Source of the DNA: Alcaligenaceae bacterium
GTDB taxonomy: Bacteria > Pseudomonadota > Gammaproteobacteria > Burkholderiales > Burkholderiaceae_B
Direction of reading: 5' to 3'
Assembly (NCBI GenBank): GCA_947379755.1
Contig: CANCOC010000004.1
Span: 1 to 64,000, forward strand
Length of the DNA: 64,000 nt
In this document: positions 47,688 through 57,021 of the stretch, one piece after another
Numbering within the stretch: the stretch's first letter is position 1
How the letters are laid out: the number at the start of each line of letters is the position of its first letter
Notes under the pieces: model-generated
Databases searched by the model: none
Seen by the model: only the letters and a program-made list of their open reading frames with translations
Told to the model about the DNA's origin: nothing
Program-made: the position numbers and the translations under genes

Positions 47688-48986
47688 TCAAGCAGAAGCT
47701 TCCCAGGCTACGCGTCCACGCACAATTGTTGCCATCACACGTCCAGGCAACTCCATATTCAGGAAGGGCGTGTGCTGACTCTGACTCAGAAGTGATTGAC
47801 GATTGACTTGCCAGCATGCGTGAGTGTCCACGATGCAGACATCGGCAGCATCACCCACGCCGAGCTGACCGCAGGCAGGCACTGCTGGTGACGAAGCGCA
47901 CACGATCCGGGCGGGATCCCGGGTCACCCGAGCAATGGCATCAAGCAAGGGAACACCTGCATCCTGGGCCCATTTAAGGGTCAGTGACAACAGCAGTTCA
48001 AGGCCTGTTGCACCGGGCTCGGCCTCGGCAAATGGCATCATCTTGCCGTCATCATCGACAGGGGTATGGTCCGAACATATCGCGTCAATCGTGCCATCCG
48101 CCAGACCGGCACGAATCGCATCGCGGTCACGCTGGCCACGCAAAGGCGGATCCAGACGGAAATTGCTGTCGTAGTAACCAATATCCACATCTGTCAGATG
48201 GACGTGATTGGCCGAGACATCACACGTCACCGCAAGGCCTTCGCGCTTGGCGGCGCGAACGAGCTCAATGCCCGCTGCAGACGACAGGCGGCACAGGTGC
48301 AAACGCACATCTGAGGTGCGCTGCAATTCGAGCAAGGTATGAATGGCAATGGTTTCGGCCTGAACCGGTACGCCCGACAGACCCAGCCTGGAGGCATAGG
48401 CACCACTTGCAGCAACACCTGAGCGAGACATCCAGGGATCCTGCGCGCGCAACCACAATACATAATTAAACGTACGCGCATACTGCATCGCACGTAATAC
48501 AACATTCGTATCCAGCACAGGTGTATCAGCTTGTGAAAACCCGATACAGCCGGCTTCGGTGAGTTCGGCCATCTCAGTGATCACTTCACCTTTGAGGCCC
48601 ACTGTCATCGCACCGAGCGGATACAGATTGACCTGATCGATCTGCCGGGCACGATGTTTAAGCATCTCTACCAGACCCGGCTCATCGAGCGTCGGATCGG
48701 TATCAGGCGGCAGCACCAGGCTTGTAATCCCGCCAGCCAGTGCTGCTCTCAATTCTGATTCAAGCGTCGCCCGGTATTCAAAACCCGGCTCGCGCAAACG
48801 TGCAGCCAGATCCACCAGGCCCGGAATGACCAGCTTGCCAGTAGCATCGATCGTACGTTCAGCCTTGAACCCCGCGGGGGCGTCATCAAGTGCCGCAATC
48901 TTGCCATCGGCAATAAACACACTGGTTACGCGATCTACACCATGTGCAGGATCAATCACGCGACCATTTTTAATCTCCAGCTTCAT
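47688..48986 (-). CDS. pyrC': Dihydroorotase-like protein, probably catalytically inactive (PyrC'/PyrX)
   Basis: A 432-residue amidohydrolase-fold homologue of dihydroorotase. The canonical metal motif D-x-H-x-H-L-R-E-P-G is [10 protein letters not shown] here, so both His ligands are replaced (Ala61, Arg63). The later His ligands also appear lost ([17 protein letters not shown]), while CSDHTPV is kept. Such PyrC' proteins form non-catalytic cores of aspartate transcarbamoylase in Pseudomonas, so a structural role with PyrB is likely. A true dihydroorotase must then be encoded elsewhere. Its ATG overlaps the pyrB stop (ATGA). Confidence 0.88.
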   Translation of the reverse strand: MKLEIKNGRVIDPAHGVDRVTSVFIADGKIAALDDAPAGFKAERTIDATGKLVIPGLVDLAARLREPGFEYRATLESELRAALAGGITSLVLPPDTDPTLDEPGLVEMLKHRARQIDQVNLYPLGAMTVGLKGEVITEMAELTEAGCIGFSQADTPVLDTNVVLRAMQYARTFNYVLWLRAQDPWMSRSGVAASGAYASRLGLSGVPVQAETIAIHTLLELQRTSDVRLHLCRLSSAAGIELVRAAKREGLAVTCDVSANHVHLTDVDIGYYDSNFRLDPPLRGQRDRDAIRAGLADGTIDAICSDHTPVDDDGKMMPFAEAEPGATGLELLLSLTLKWAQDAGVPLLDAIARVTRDPARIVCASSPAVPACGQLGVGDAADVCIVDTHACWQVNRQSLLSQSQHTPFLNMELPGRVMATIVRGRVAWEASA

Positions 48987-49939
48987 GCTGATGCTCCCGC
49001 CACAATGCTCATGACCGCCATCCGGACCGCTATCCCGAAGGTCACCTGATTCAGAATCACAGACTGACTGCCATCCGCCACCGCGGACTCTATTTCTACG
49101 CCACGATTCATCGGCCCGGGATGCATCACGATGCAGTCGGGTTTGGCCAGCGCGAGTTTTTCTTCGGTCAGGCCATAATGCTTAAAGTACTCGTGCGACG
49201 AGGGCAGCAAGGCCCCCCGCATGCGCTCGTTTTGCAGACGCAGCATGATGATCACGTCTACGTCCTTCAGTCCTTCGTTCATATCGGTGAACACACGCAC
49301 ACCCATTTGTTCCAGCCCGCTTGGCAGCAGGGTGAGCGGTCCGATGGCACGGACTTCGGCAACACCGAGCGTGGTGAGCGCGTGGATATTGGAACGCGCG
49401 ACACGCGAGTGCAAGATGTCGCCCACCACCGCAACGGTCAGATTGGAAAAATCCTTTTTGAAATGGCGGATCGTATACATGTCCAGCAGGGCTTGCGTCG
49501 GATGCGCATGGCGGCCATCGCCCGCATTGATCACATGCACATGCGGCGCCACATGCTGCGCAATCAGATAGGGTGCACCGGAGGCTTCGTGCCGCACCAC
49601 AAACAAGTCGGCCTGCATGGCAGACAGATTGGCAATCGTGTCGAGCAGCGTCTCGCCTTTTGCTGCGGACGACACATTGATGTTGAGGTTGAACACGTCA
49701 GCAGACAGTCTTTTAGCCGCGATCTCAAAGGTCGTGCGTGTACGGGTTGAGTTTTCGAAAAACAGGTTAAAAACACTTTTGCCGCGCAGGAGAGGAATTT
49801 TTTTGACATCACGATCGGCCAGCGGCACAAAAGTCTCAGCCGTATCGAGAATGTGCGTCAGGATGCTGCGTGGCAGCCCCTCGGTGGTAATCAGATGTGT
49901 CAGCTCGCCGTGCTGATTGAGTTGGGGGTTGCGCATCAA
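48983..49939 (-). CDS. pyrB: Aspartate carbamoyltransferase catalytic subunit
   Basis: Condenses carbamoyl phosphate and aspartate in de novo pyrimidine synthesis. The 318-residue protein has the carbamoyl-phosphate motif [11 protein letters not shown] and the [12 protein letters not shown] segment. It overlaps pyrR upstream and pyrC' downstream by ATGA, consistent with the PyrR-PyrB-PyrC' module of Pseudomonas and Burkholderiales. No pyrI is present, as expected for this class. Confidence 0.97.
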   Translation of the reverse strand: MMRNPQLNQHGELTHLITTEGLPRSILTHILDTAETFVPLADRDVKKIPLLRGKSVFNLFFENSTRTRTTFEIAAKRLSADVFNLNINVSSAAKGETLLDTIANLSAMQADLFVVRHEASGAPYLIAQHVAPHVHVINAGDGRHAHPTQALLDMYTIRHFKKDFSNLTVAVVGDILHSRVARSNIHALTTLGVAEVRAIGPLTLLPSGLEQMGVRVFTDMNEGLKDVDVIIMLRLQNERMRGALLPSSHEYFKHYGLTEEKLALAKPDCIVMHPGPMNRGVEIESAVADGSQSVILNQVTFGIAVRMAVMSIVAGASA

Positions 49940-50478
49940 TGCTCCTCGGATTCAACTGTCAGGACCAGGCCCCCGTCTTCGGTCTGCGACAGGACAAGAC
50001 TCCCCTCGGGAGCAGGCTCGACGCATCCGCCAACAGCCACAGCGGCAATCGGCAGTTCGCGTCCGCCCCGGTCAACCAGGACAGCCAGACGAATCGATGC
50101 GGGCCGACCATAATCAAATAGCTCATTCATCGCTGCACGTATGGTTCGTCCGGTGTAGAGCACATCATCGACCAGAATCAGGTGTTTGTCTGCGACCGGA
50201 AAGGTAATTTCCGAAGGCAGAACTTGTGCATGCAAGCCGATCTTGTCAAAATCATCGCGGTAAAAACTGATATCAAGCGTGCCATAGGGCTGAACCAGCT
50301 TGAGGTCGCGGTGCAGACGCTGGGCCAGCCAGGCGCCACCAGAATGAATCCCTACCAGATGGACTTGCTGGACAGGTAAGGACTGGATTTCCTGGCGCAC
50401 GGCACAGAGCAGATTCGCATAGAGCGTTTCGGCATCCGGCAATTGTTCAGGGGTATAGATGTTTGGGGTGTATGCCAT
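49936..50478 (-). CDS. pyrR: PyrR: pyrimidine operon regulator/uracil phosphoribosyltransferase
   Basis: A 180-residue type I phosphoribosyltransferase with the PRPP loop [18 protein letters not shown]. In Firmicutes PyrR controls pyr mRNA attenuation; in Gram-negative relatives its regulatory role is less sure and it may act mainly as a UPRTase. It starts 8 nt after ruvX and overlaps pyrB by four bases. I saw no attenuator upstream. Confidence 0.93.
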   Translation of the reverse strand: MAYTPNIYTPEQLPDAETLYANLLCAVRQEIQSLPVQQVHLVGIHSGGAWLAQRLHRDLKLVQPYGTLDISFYRDDFDKIGLHAQVLPSEITFPVADKHLILVDDVLYTGRTIRAAMNELFDYGRPASIRLAVLVDRGGRELPIAAVAVGGCVEPAPEGSLVLSQTEDGGLVLTVESEEH

Positions 50479-50486
50479 GGGAGCCT

Positions 50487-50879
50487 TCAGGTCAGCGCGT
50501 CAAAGTATCGTTGCAGAATAATAGCCGCTGCGTGCGCATCATCTGCGTCATTTCCGGTGATTTTCTGGGCCAATACGCTCGAGCCACGTTCGTCAACCAG
50601 TACGACGGGAATGCCAAAGCGTCCCTCAAGCTGGCGTGCAAAACGTCGGCAATGTCCTGCAGGATAGTGTTCTGAACCATCAGATTCGAGGGCCAGACCC
50701 ACTACCATGCGCTCGGGTTGCCACATTTCGATCAGCGCGGCGATCCTGGCAAACCGGCCGATCCGGGTGGGCTCAAGGATGATATCAAGCGGACGGGACT
50801 GTTTAAGCAGGGAATTGCCAATTGCCACGCCCAGCTTTTTTGCACCATAGTCAAACGCAAGCAGGGTTTCTTCATGCAT
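50487..50879 (-). CDS. ruvX: Putative pre-16S rRNA nuclease / Holliday-junction resolvase-like protein (YqgF)
   Basis: RNase H-fold nuclease implicated in 16S rRNA 5'-end maturation. The 130-residue protein has LLAFDYGAKKLGVAIGN with the first catalytic Asp, VVGLALESDG with the Glu region, and DERGSS late. I chose the ATG at 50879, but a GTG at 50891 is an alternative. It overlaps the end of algH by eight bases, a gene order (yqgE-yqgF) found across Proteobacteria. Confidence 0.93.
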   Translation of the reverse strand: MHEETLLAFDYGAKKLGVAIGNSLLKQSRPLDIILEPTRIGRFARIAALIEMWQPERMVVGLALESDGSEHYPAGHCRRFARQLEGRFGIPVVLVDERGSSVLAQKITGNDADDAHAAAIILQRYFDALT

Positions 50880-51453
50880 GCCCGGCGACACCCGTCAGCA
50901 TCACCGGATCAATCCCCAGGAGTTTCAGGGCCGCAGCATAGCGTTCGTCTGGCGGCATGCCAAAAATAATATTTTTGTCGGCCTCCACACTTAACCATGC
51001 ATTCTGGGCCAGTTCGTTTTCAAGCTGTCCAGCTCCCCAGCCTGCGTAACCAAGGGTCACGAGCATTTTTTCAGGGCCACGGCCCTCGGCCACCTCTTCG
51101 AGCACATCGCGTGAAGTCGTCAGTGCCATGCCTTCGAATTTGATGCTGGAACTGTACTCGCCGGCTGGCGCATGCAGCACAAACCCCCGGTCTGTCTGCA
51201 CCGGCCCGCCAAAAAAGACAGGCGTGTCATGCCTGGGGACAATTTCCAGTTTTAAATCAATTTTTTCGAGCAAACTGCCAAGCATGAGGTCCGTCGGACG
51301 GTTAATCACCAGGCCGAGTGCACCTTTTGGGGTGTGTTCACAAATATAAATCACGGTACCCGCGAGATTGCCACCCACCATGCCAGGCATCGCCATCAAA
51401 AACTGGTTGGACAAGTCAATCGCAGCATCAGAGTATTGAGTCTGTTCGGTCAT
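50872..51453 (-). CDS. algH: YqgE/AlgH family protein (DUF179)
   Basis: A 193-residue protein of the UPF0301 family. SNQFLMAMPGMVGGNLAGTV opens the fold and GALGLVINRPTDL is the family signature, with FFGGPVQTDRGFVLH next. In Pseudomonas AlgH affects alginate production, but the biochemical role is unknown. It lies between the rubredoxin gene (31 nt upstream) and ruvX. Confidence 0.94.
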   Translation of the reverse strand: MTEQTQYSDAAIDLSNQFLMAMPGMVGGNLAGTVIYICEHTPKGALGLVINRPTDLMLGSLLEKIDLKLEIVPRHDTPVFFGGPVQTDRGFVLHAPAGEYSSSIKFEGMALTTSRDVLEEVAEGRGPEKMLVTLGYAGWGAGQLENELAQNAWLSVEADKNIIFGMPPDERYAAALKLLGIDPVMLTGVAGHA

Positions 51454-51484
51454 GATCAGTCCTTTAGGTCAAAAAATACGGGAA

Positions 51485-51649
51485 TCAGATTTCCATCATT
51501 TCGAAATCTTCTTTGCGAGCGCCACACTCCGGACAGACCCAGTTTGGAGGAACATCTTCCCATTTGGTACCTGGGGCGATCCCTTCTTCGGGCAAACCCA
51601 AGGCTTCTTCATAAATCCATCCGCAAATCAGACACATCCAGGTACGCAT
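51485..51649 (-). CDS. Rubredoxin
   Basis: A 54-residue electron carrier with one iron bound by four cysteines: Cys6 and Cys9 (MCLICGW) and Cys39 and Cys42 (VCPECG). The aromatic core (Trp11, Tyr13, Trp30) and the GIAPGTKWEDVPPNWVCP segment are typical of alkane-hydroxylase-type or general rubredoxins. The start at 51649 gives the usual short N-terminus; one at 51667 would add six residues. It begins the minus-strand run and is divergent from thiD, as in many Burkholderiales. Confidence 0.96.
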   Translation of the reverse strand: MRTWMCLICGWIYEEALGLPEEGIAPGTKWEDVPPNWVCPECGARKEDFEMMEI

Positions 51650-51821
51650 AGCTCTCTCTTTATTCATACCCCGCTAATCGGTAATACACAGATTATTACG
51701 GGTCATCTCTTACAATGGGGTCAATTTTACCGAAACCAACACTTGCTTGCCGAACCATTACTGGTTGTTTGATGCAAATCACTGGTTCAAACGTGTTTAA
51801 AAGTCATCGGAACCTATTTCA

Positions 51822-52661
51822 GTGCCAAATTACTCTTTACCTATTACGCTAGTTTTTGGACCGTTTGACCCGACTGGGTCGGATGGGCTACCTGCTGACG
51901 CGGTCACCTGCGCCGCGCTGGGTGGCCACGCACTCGCCACGCTGACCGCCATCACGACGCAAGACAGTGCAAAAACCGAAACGGTCCATCCCTGTTCTGG
52001 CGAACAAATTGATGACCAGGCGCGCTGCGTACTCGAAGACATGCCTGTTCAGTCCATCAAAGTCGGAGCACTCTCCTCGACTGAAGCCGTCAGCGCGGTC
52101 GCCCAGATTGCCGCCGATTACAGCCAGGTGCCGCTCGTACTGCATCTGGGCCTGCAGGAGCTCGATTCTGAAGAAGAGCCCGAAGAAGATGAGGTAGAAG
52201 ACCTCGTGGGCGCCACCATCGAACTGCTGGTCCCCCAGGCGCACGTTGTCGTGGTTGAGGCCAAACGTCTGGCGCACTGGATTACAGAGGACGTGCTGGA
52301 GGCCGCCGGGCAAACCGCTGGCCCCCAGGCACTTCAGGCGATTGGCGCAGCCTGGGTGCTGGTCACAGGCAGTCAGCAGCGCCCCGGCCATCTGGTCAAC
52401 ATTCTGGTCGGACCCGCCAATGAAATCGTGAGCTGGCCCTGGCAATCCCCACCGGAACGCGTGCGCGATGCGGGCGGCCTGGTTGCCACCGCGCTCGCCG
52501 CCTTTCTGGCTCAGGGCCTGAGCGTTCCTGAAGCAGCCAAAAAGGCCTGCGCACATGCCGAACTCGCCCTGGCGCAATCCTTCCAGCCGGGCATGGGGCA
52601 GCGCATTGCACGCAGGGTCCCCCTGCAACAGTCTTCTAACGAATCTGCCGGGCTGTCATGA
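51822..52661 (+). CDS. thiD: Diverged ThiD-like hydroxymethylpyrimidine/phosphomethylpyrimidine kinase
   Basis: A 279-residue ribokinase-fold protein at the normal thiD position, expected to phosphorylate HMP for thiamine synthesis. The usual N-terminal G-x-D-P-S-G-G-A-G-I-Q-A-D is changed to GPFDPTGSDGLPADAVT, and the late anion-hole/catalytic G-T-G-C segment is replaced by RDAGGLVATALAAF. An acidic loop EEEPEEDEVED lies near residue 115. This form appears typical of Burkholderiales from memory, so activity may still exist, but it rests on unusual residues. It shares ATGA with thiE. No TPP riboswitch is seen in the 172-nt gap upstream. Confidence 0.85.
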   Translation: MPNYSLPITLVFGPFDPTGSDGLPADAVTCAALGGHALATLTAITTQDSAKTETVHPCSGEQIDDQARCVLEDMPVQSIKVGALSSTEAVSAVAQIAADYSQVPLVLHLGLQELDSEEEPEEDEVEDLVGATIELLVPQAHVVVVEAKRLAHWITEDVLEAAGQTAGPQALQAIGAAWVLVTGSQQRPGHLVNILVGPANEIVSWPWQSPPERVRDAGGLVATALAAFLAQGLSVPEAAKKACAHAELALAQSFQPGMGQRIARRVPLQQSSNESAGLS

Positions 52662-53311
52662 TTTCCACCACCAAGTTCCCTCGTGGCCTGTATGGTGTGA
52701 CGCCAGAGTGGGATGACCCCGTCAGGCTCGAAGATGCCGTGCGCGCAGCAGCGCGCGGGGGCATGCGCGCCTTGCAGCTACGTCACAAAACCGCAGACGC
52801 GGCACTACGCCGGTCCCTGGCTGTCCGCATCCAGGAGGTCTGCAAAGAACTGGGTGTGGTGTTTCTGATCAATGACGACTGGCGTCTGGCGCAGGAAATC
52901 CAGGCCGATGGTGTACACCTTGGCCAGCACGATGATGCGCCTGATCTGGTGCGCCGTGCGCTGGGGCCCGACATGCTGCTTGGCGTGTCCTGCTATGCAG
53001 ACCCCTTGCGTGCGCAAAGCCTGATTCAATATGATGTAGCCTACATTGCCTTTGGTGCGATGTTTGCCTCACAAACCAAGCCACTTGCACCTGCGGCTCC
53101 ATTGGCCGTACTGCAGGCGGGCCGCAAAATTTGCCTGGAGCAAGCCATGCCCAGGCCTGCCGTGGTGGCAATTGGCGGAATCAATCTGGACAATGCACAA
53201 ACAATTGCCCAGGCAGGTGCTGATGCCATTGCGGTCGTGGGCAGCCTGTTCCTGGCGACCGATATCGAAGCCACGGCGCGCGCGCTGGCAGCACCTTTTT
53301 CTCTCACATGA
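52658..53311 (+). CDS. thiE: Thiamine-phosphate synthase
   Basis: Joins HMP-diphosphate and thiazole phosphate. The 217-residue TIM barrel has LQLRHKTAD, the NDDWRLAQEIQADGVHLGQ diphosphate/Mg region and the phosphate-binding VAIGGINLDNA. It is coupled to thiD by a four-base overlap, and hemL follows after 30 nt. A second ThiE-like domain occurs in the Nudix fusion at 62446. Confidence 0.95.
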   Translation: MISTTKFPRGLYGVTPEWDDPVRLEDAVRAAARGGMRALQLRHKTADAALRRSLAVRIQEVCKELGVVFLINDDWRLAQEIQADGVHLGQHDDAPDLVRRALGPDMLLGVSCYADPLRAQSLIQYDVAYIAFGAMFASQTKPLAPAAPLAVLQAGRKICLEQAMPRPAVVAIGGINLDNAQTIAQAGADAIAVVGSLFLATDIEATARALAAPFSLT

Positions 53312-53341
53312 TTTTTTTGCCCGTCCGACTGGAGCTTTTGA

Positions 53342-54628
53342 ATGTCCCGTAACGTTGAACTCTTTGACCGTGCCTGCCTGAGCATTCCTGGCGGCGTAAA
53401 TTCACCCGTGCGAGCATTTCGCTCCGTCGGCGGCACGCCACGCTTTGTCGCGCGCGCACTGGGGCCATACTTCTGGGATGCCGATGACACACGCTACATC
53501 GACTACATCGGCTCCTGGGGTCCGGCAATCCTGGGGCACGCACACCCCGAAGTCGTGCGTGCAGTCCAGGAAGCAGCGGTCCATGGTCTATCGTATGGCG
53601 CACCAACCGAGGCTGAGGTCATCATCGCTGAAATGCTGATCGAGCGTATGCCCTCGATCGAGCAGGTCCGACTGGTGAGCTCGGGCACCGAAGCCACCAT
53701 GACCGCCATCAGACTGGCACGGGGCGCAACCGGCCGCAACAAAATCATCAAATTCGAAGGCTGTTATCACGGTCACGCAGACAGCCTGCTGGTTAAAGCC
53801 GGATCCGGCCTGCTCACCTTTGGCAACCCAACCTCAGCCGGCGTACCTCCTGAATTTGTTGCACACACACTCGTGCTCGACTACAACGATATCGACGGCG
53901 TCAAGGCCGCCTTTGCAGAACACGGCAAAGAAATTGCCTGCATCATCGTCGAGCCGATCGCGGGCAACATGAACCTGATCAAACCCATTCCAGGTTTTCT
54001 CGAAACACTGCGCAGCGAATGTACCGCTCACGGTGCCCTGCTGATATTTGACGAAGTAATGACGGGCTTTCGTGTTGGTCCACAAGGCGTGCAAGGGTTA
54101 TCAGGCGTCACGCCTGACATCACCACCCTCGCAAAAGTGATTGGCGGCGGCATGCCAATTGGCGCCTTTGGTGCAAGCAAGGACATCATGCGGCACATCG
54201 CACCACTTGGTGGCGTATATCAGGCAGGCACGCTTTCTGGCAACCCGGTTGCCGTCGCCGCAGGGATCACAACGCTCAAGCTGCTGTCCGAGCCTGGCTT
54301 TTACGAAGACCTCGCCGCACGCACACATAATCTTGTCACAGGTCTGGTGACACGTGCGCACGCACACAACATTCCATTCAGCGCAGACTCAGTTGGCGGA
54401 ATGTTCGGTCTGTATTTTTCGCATACGGTTCCGACCACGCTTGCTCAGGTGTCTGCCAGCAATATTGAAATGTTCAAAACCTTCTTTCACGCCATGCTTG
54501 ATGAGGGCGTGTACTTTGCGCCATCGGCGTACGAAGCGGGCTTTGTTTCCTCGACCCATGATGACAGCGTCATTGCTGCCACCATAGACATTGCAGACCG
54601 CGTCTTTGCCAAACTGGCAAAAGGCTAG
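53342..54628 (+). CDS. hemL: Glutamate-1-semialdehyde 2,1-aminomutase
   Basis: PLP enzyme forming 5-aminolevulinate for heme synthesis by the C5 route. The 428-residue length is standard. The PLP lysine is Lys265 in [12 protein letters not shown], the same number as in E. coli. [10 protein letters not shown]-type [18 protein letters not shown] and [18 protein letters not shown] are diagnostic. The TAG stop shares CTAG with the stop of convergent livF. Confidence 0.98.
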   Translation: MSRNVELFDRACLSIPGGVNSPVRAFRSVGGTPRFVARALGPYFWDADDTRYIDYIGSWGPAILGHAHPEVVRAVQEAAVHGLSYGAPTEAEVIIAEMLIERMPSIEQVRLVSSGTEATMTAIRLARGATGRNKIIKFEGCYHGHADSLLVKAGSGLLTFGNPTSAGVPPEFVAHTLVLDYNDIDGVKAAFAEHGKEIACIIVEPIAGNMNLIKPIPGFLETLRSECTAHGALLIFDEVMTGFRVGPQGVQGLSGVTPDITTLAKVIGGGMPIGAFGASKDIMRHIAPLGGVYQAGTLSGNPVAVAAGITTLKLLSEPGFYEDLAARTHNLVTGLVTRAHAHNIPFSADSVGGMFGLYFSHTVPTTLAQVSASNIEMFKTFFHAMLDEGVYFAPSAYEAGFVSSTHDDSVIAATIDIADRVFAKLAKG

Positions 54629-55332
54629 ACACCCAGATAACGCGTCCACACGCTACGGTCGGCATCGAGCGCTTCTGAGCTCCCTTGCCAGACCACGCAG
54701 CCGCGCTCAAGAATAATATGTCGATCAGCAAGCCTGAGCAGACGATCGACATATTTATCAATCACCAGAATCGTCTGACCATGCTGACGCAGTTGCGCCA
54801 GGCACTGCCAGATTTCTTCCCGGACTTTGGGCGCAAGGCCTTCTGTGGCCTCGTCCAGAATCAACAGGCGAGGATTGGTGACGAGTGCGCGACCAATTGC
54901 CAGCATTTGTTGTTCTCCTCCCGAAAGCTGATTGCCCATATTGTTTGCACGTTCACGCAAACGGGGGAACATATCAAAGACCCGCGCGACGTCCCATAGC
55001 TGTTGTGCGTCAGGATGACGCACGTCTGCAAAAGCAGTCAGATGTTCGCGCACAGTCAGGTTCGGAAAGCACTGGCGACCCTCGGGCACAATCGCCATAC
55101 CGAGACGGGCAATGCGATCTGGCGCCCAGCCCGTTACATCCTGTCCGCAAAACTGAAGGGATGCGCCGTTTTTAAGTGCCAGCAGGCCAAACATTGTACG
55201 GACCAGCGTAGTTTTACCCATGCCATTGCGCCCGAGCAGGGCCACCACTTCTCCGCTCGCAATCTCAAGCGACACATCAAACAGCACCTGACTCATGCCA
55301 TAGCCGCTACAAAGTCGCTGTGCACTCAGCAT
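54625..55332 (-). CDS. livF: Branched-chain amino acid-type ABC transporter, ATP-binding protein LivF
   Basis: A 235-residue ATPase with Walker [12 protein letters not shown], signature [10 protein letters not shown] and Walker [12 protein letters not shown]. It powers the HAAT-type importer encoded upstream. Its ATG overlaps the livG stop as ATGCTGA, the same seven-base overlap seen at the livM-livG junction. It is the last gene of the liv operon. Confidence 0.95.
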   Translation of the reverse strand: MLSAQRLCSGYGMSQVLFDVSLEIASGEVVALLGRNGMGKTTLVRTMFGLLALKNGASLQFCGQDVTGWAPDRIARLGMAIVPEGRQCFPNLTVREHLTAFADVRHPDAQQLWDVARVFDMFPRLRERANNMGNQLSGGEQQMLAIGRALVTNPRLLILDEATEGLAPKVREEIWQCLAQLRQHGQTILVIDKYVDRLLRLADRHIILERGCVVWQGSSEALDADRSVWTRYLGV

Positions 55333-56072
55333 GGAGCCTCCTCGCCAAGATAGGCTTGCCGCACATCCGCATTGGCACGAATTTCTTCAGGCGTCCCGGT
55401 CGCAATCAGACGTCCATAGACCAGCACGGAAATCCGGTCGGCCAATCGAAACACCGCCTGCATGTCATGCTCGACTAGCAGGATGGTCATGCTGCCACGC
55501 ATCGATTCAATCAGTTCGGTTAAACGCAATGTTTCGTCAGGCCCCATGCCAGCCATCGGCTCATCCAGCAGCAGCACTCTGGGCTGTGCAGCCAGTGCCA
55601 GTGCGAATTCAACTTTTCTTTGCTCACCATGCGGCAGCGTGCCGGCAGTCTGTTGCCACAAGCCTGAGTCAATCGCACAAGCTTGTGCCAGTTCACGCGC
55701 AGCATCTGTCAGTGCCACATCCCGGCTGCGTGCCTGCCAAAACCTGAAGCTGCTGCCTGCATGCGACTGAACGGCGAGCAACAGATTGTCAAACACTGTC
55801 AGTGTGTTAAAGATATTTGTGATCTGATAAGAACGCGACAATCCCGCAGCCACCCGCTGATGCGCCGTCTCGCGCGTGACCTCGTGGCCATCGAGATGGA
55901 TCGCGCCCGCATCGGCAGGCATGGTGCCCGACAGGAGATGGATCAGTGTCGACTTACCCGCTCCATTGGGTCCAATCAAGGCATGGATTTCGCCCGCCCT
56001 GAGCTCCAGTGACACGTGATCGGTGGCAACCAGCGCACCAAAGCGTTTGACGAGCTGATGGGTCCTCAGCAT
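55326..56072 (-). CDS. livG: Branched-chain amino acid-type ABC transporter, ATP-binding protein LivG
   Basis: A 248-residue ATPase with Walker A GPNGAGKSTLI and Walker B RVLLLDEPMAGM. The signature position reads LPHGEQRKVEFALAL, with LPHGEQ instead of LSGGQ, as in many LivG-type proteins. The start at 56072 is inside the livM end (ATGCTGA). The longer open frame reaching 56306 only overlaps livM and is rejected. Confidence 0.95.
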   Translation of the reverse strand: MLRTHQLVKRFGALVATDHVSLELRAGEIHALIGPNGAGKSTLIHLLSGTMPADAGAIHLDGHEVTRETAHQRVAAGLSRSYQITNIFNTLTVFDNLLLAVQSHAGSSFRFWQARSRDVALTDAARELAQACAIDSGLWQQTAGTLPHGEQRKVEFALALAAQPRVLLLDEPMAGMGPDETLRLTELIESMRGSMTILLVEHDMQAVFRLADRISVLVYGRLIATGTPEEIRANADVRQAYLGEEAPC

Positions 56073-57019
56073 GATTTCGATGCGCCCATTTTTAATGCCA
56101 CGGATGCCCACAAGCCAGACAGGCCACGCGGCGCCAGCAGCACAATCCCAAGCAGCAAGATGCCCAGCGGCAGATGCCAGTAGTCGGTGTAGAGGCGCAA
56201 GAATTCTTCGAGCGTGAGCATCACCGCCGCCCCCACCAGGCCTCCGTAGCGCAGGCCCATGCCACCCACTATCACCATGATGATGAGGTTGGCAGACTCG
56301 GTCCAATGCATGAGGCTGGGAGAAACAAACAGATTATGTTCTGCGAGCAAGGCCCCTGCCAGACCCGCAAAGGCGCCTGCGATCACAAAGGCCAGCAGCT
56401 GGATGCGCATCACCGGATAGCCCATCGCTTCCATGCGGGAAGCGTTTTCACGAATGCCCTGCAGCGCCTGGCCAAACTTTGCGCGAACGAGACGATGCAT
56501 GACATACAGACAGATCAGGACGACTGCGCACACCAGATAATAAAACTGCGTGTCATCTGCGAGATCTACCCCGGGAAACTTTGCATGTGCCACAAGGTTG
56601 AGTCCGTCATCGCCACCATACTTGCGCAGCGAGACAAAAATGTAATAGATCATCTGTGCAAATGCCAGAGTGATCATGATGAAGTACACGCCCCGCGTGC
56701 GTAGCGAGATCAGGCCAACCAGCAGGGCAAGCAGCGCCGTGACCAGCACGGCGACCGGCCAGGCGATCAGGGCACTGGTCACGCCTTCGGCAGACAGGAT
56801 GGCTACGACAAAAGCCCCTGCCCCAAAAAAAGCTGCATGTCCCAGAGCCACCATCCCACCATACCCCAGGATCAGATTCAAACTGCTCGCAGCGAGCGCA
56901 AAAATCATCACCCGCCTCACAAAGGAAACATAAAAGCCCAGATCCATGAGCGGTGCCACGAGCGGAAACAGCGCCAGCAGGATGATGCACAAGCTTGAAA
57001 GTACCAGTGATGCGCGCAT
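56066..57019 (-). CDS. livM: Branched-chain amino acid-type ABC transporter, permease LivM
   Basis: A 317-residue permease with about eight to ten membrane helices. The hallmark GYGGMVALGHAAFFGAGAF and the C-terminal IIMVIVGGMGLRYGGLVGA are present. The ATG at 57019 lies two bases after the livH stop (TGA-TC-ATG); the in-frame extension to 57253 runs through livH and is not used. Confidence 0.95.
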   Translation of the reverse strand: MRASLVLSSLCIILLALFPLVAPLMDLGFYVSFVRRVMIFALAASSLNLILGYGGMVALGHAAFFGAGAFVVAILSAEGVTSALIAWPVAVLVTALLALLVGLISLRTRGVYFIMITLAFAQMIYYIFVSLRKYGGDDGLNLVAHAKFPGVDLADDTQFYYLVCAVVLICLYVMHRLVRAKFGQALQGIRENASRMEAMGYPVMRIQLLAFVIAGAFAGLAGALLAEHNLFVSPSLMHWTESANLIIMVIVGGMGLRYGGLVGAAVMLTLEEFLRLYTDYWHLPLGILLLGIVLLAPRGLSGLWASVALKMGASKSC

Positions 57020-57021
57020 GA

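Noticed and set aside
51668-51821. TPP riboswitch before thiD
   Set aside because: The conserved CTGAGA-type core is absent; only a weak GTAATA/TATTAC repeat near 51682-51700 is visible.
51888-52628. 246-codon open frame on the minus strand
   Set aside because: It is antisense to thiD, and its translation has no family resemblance.
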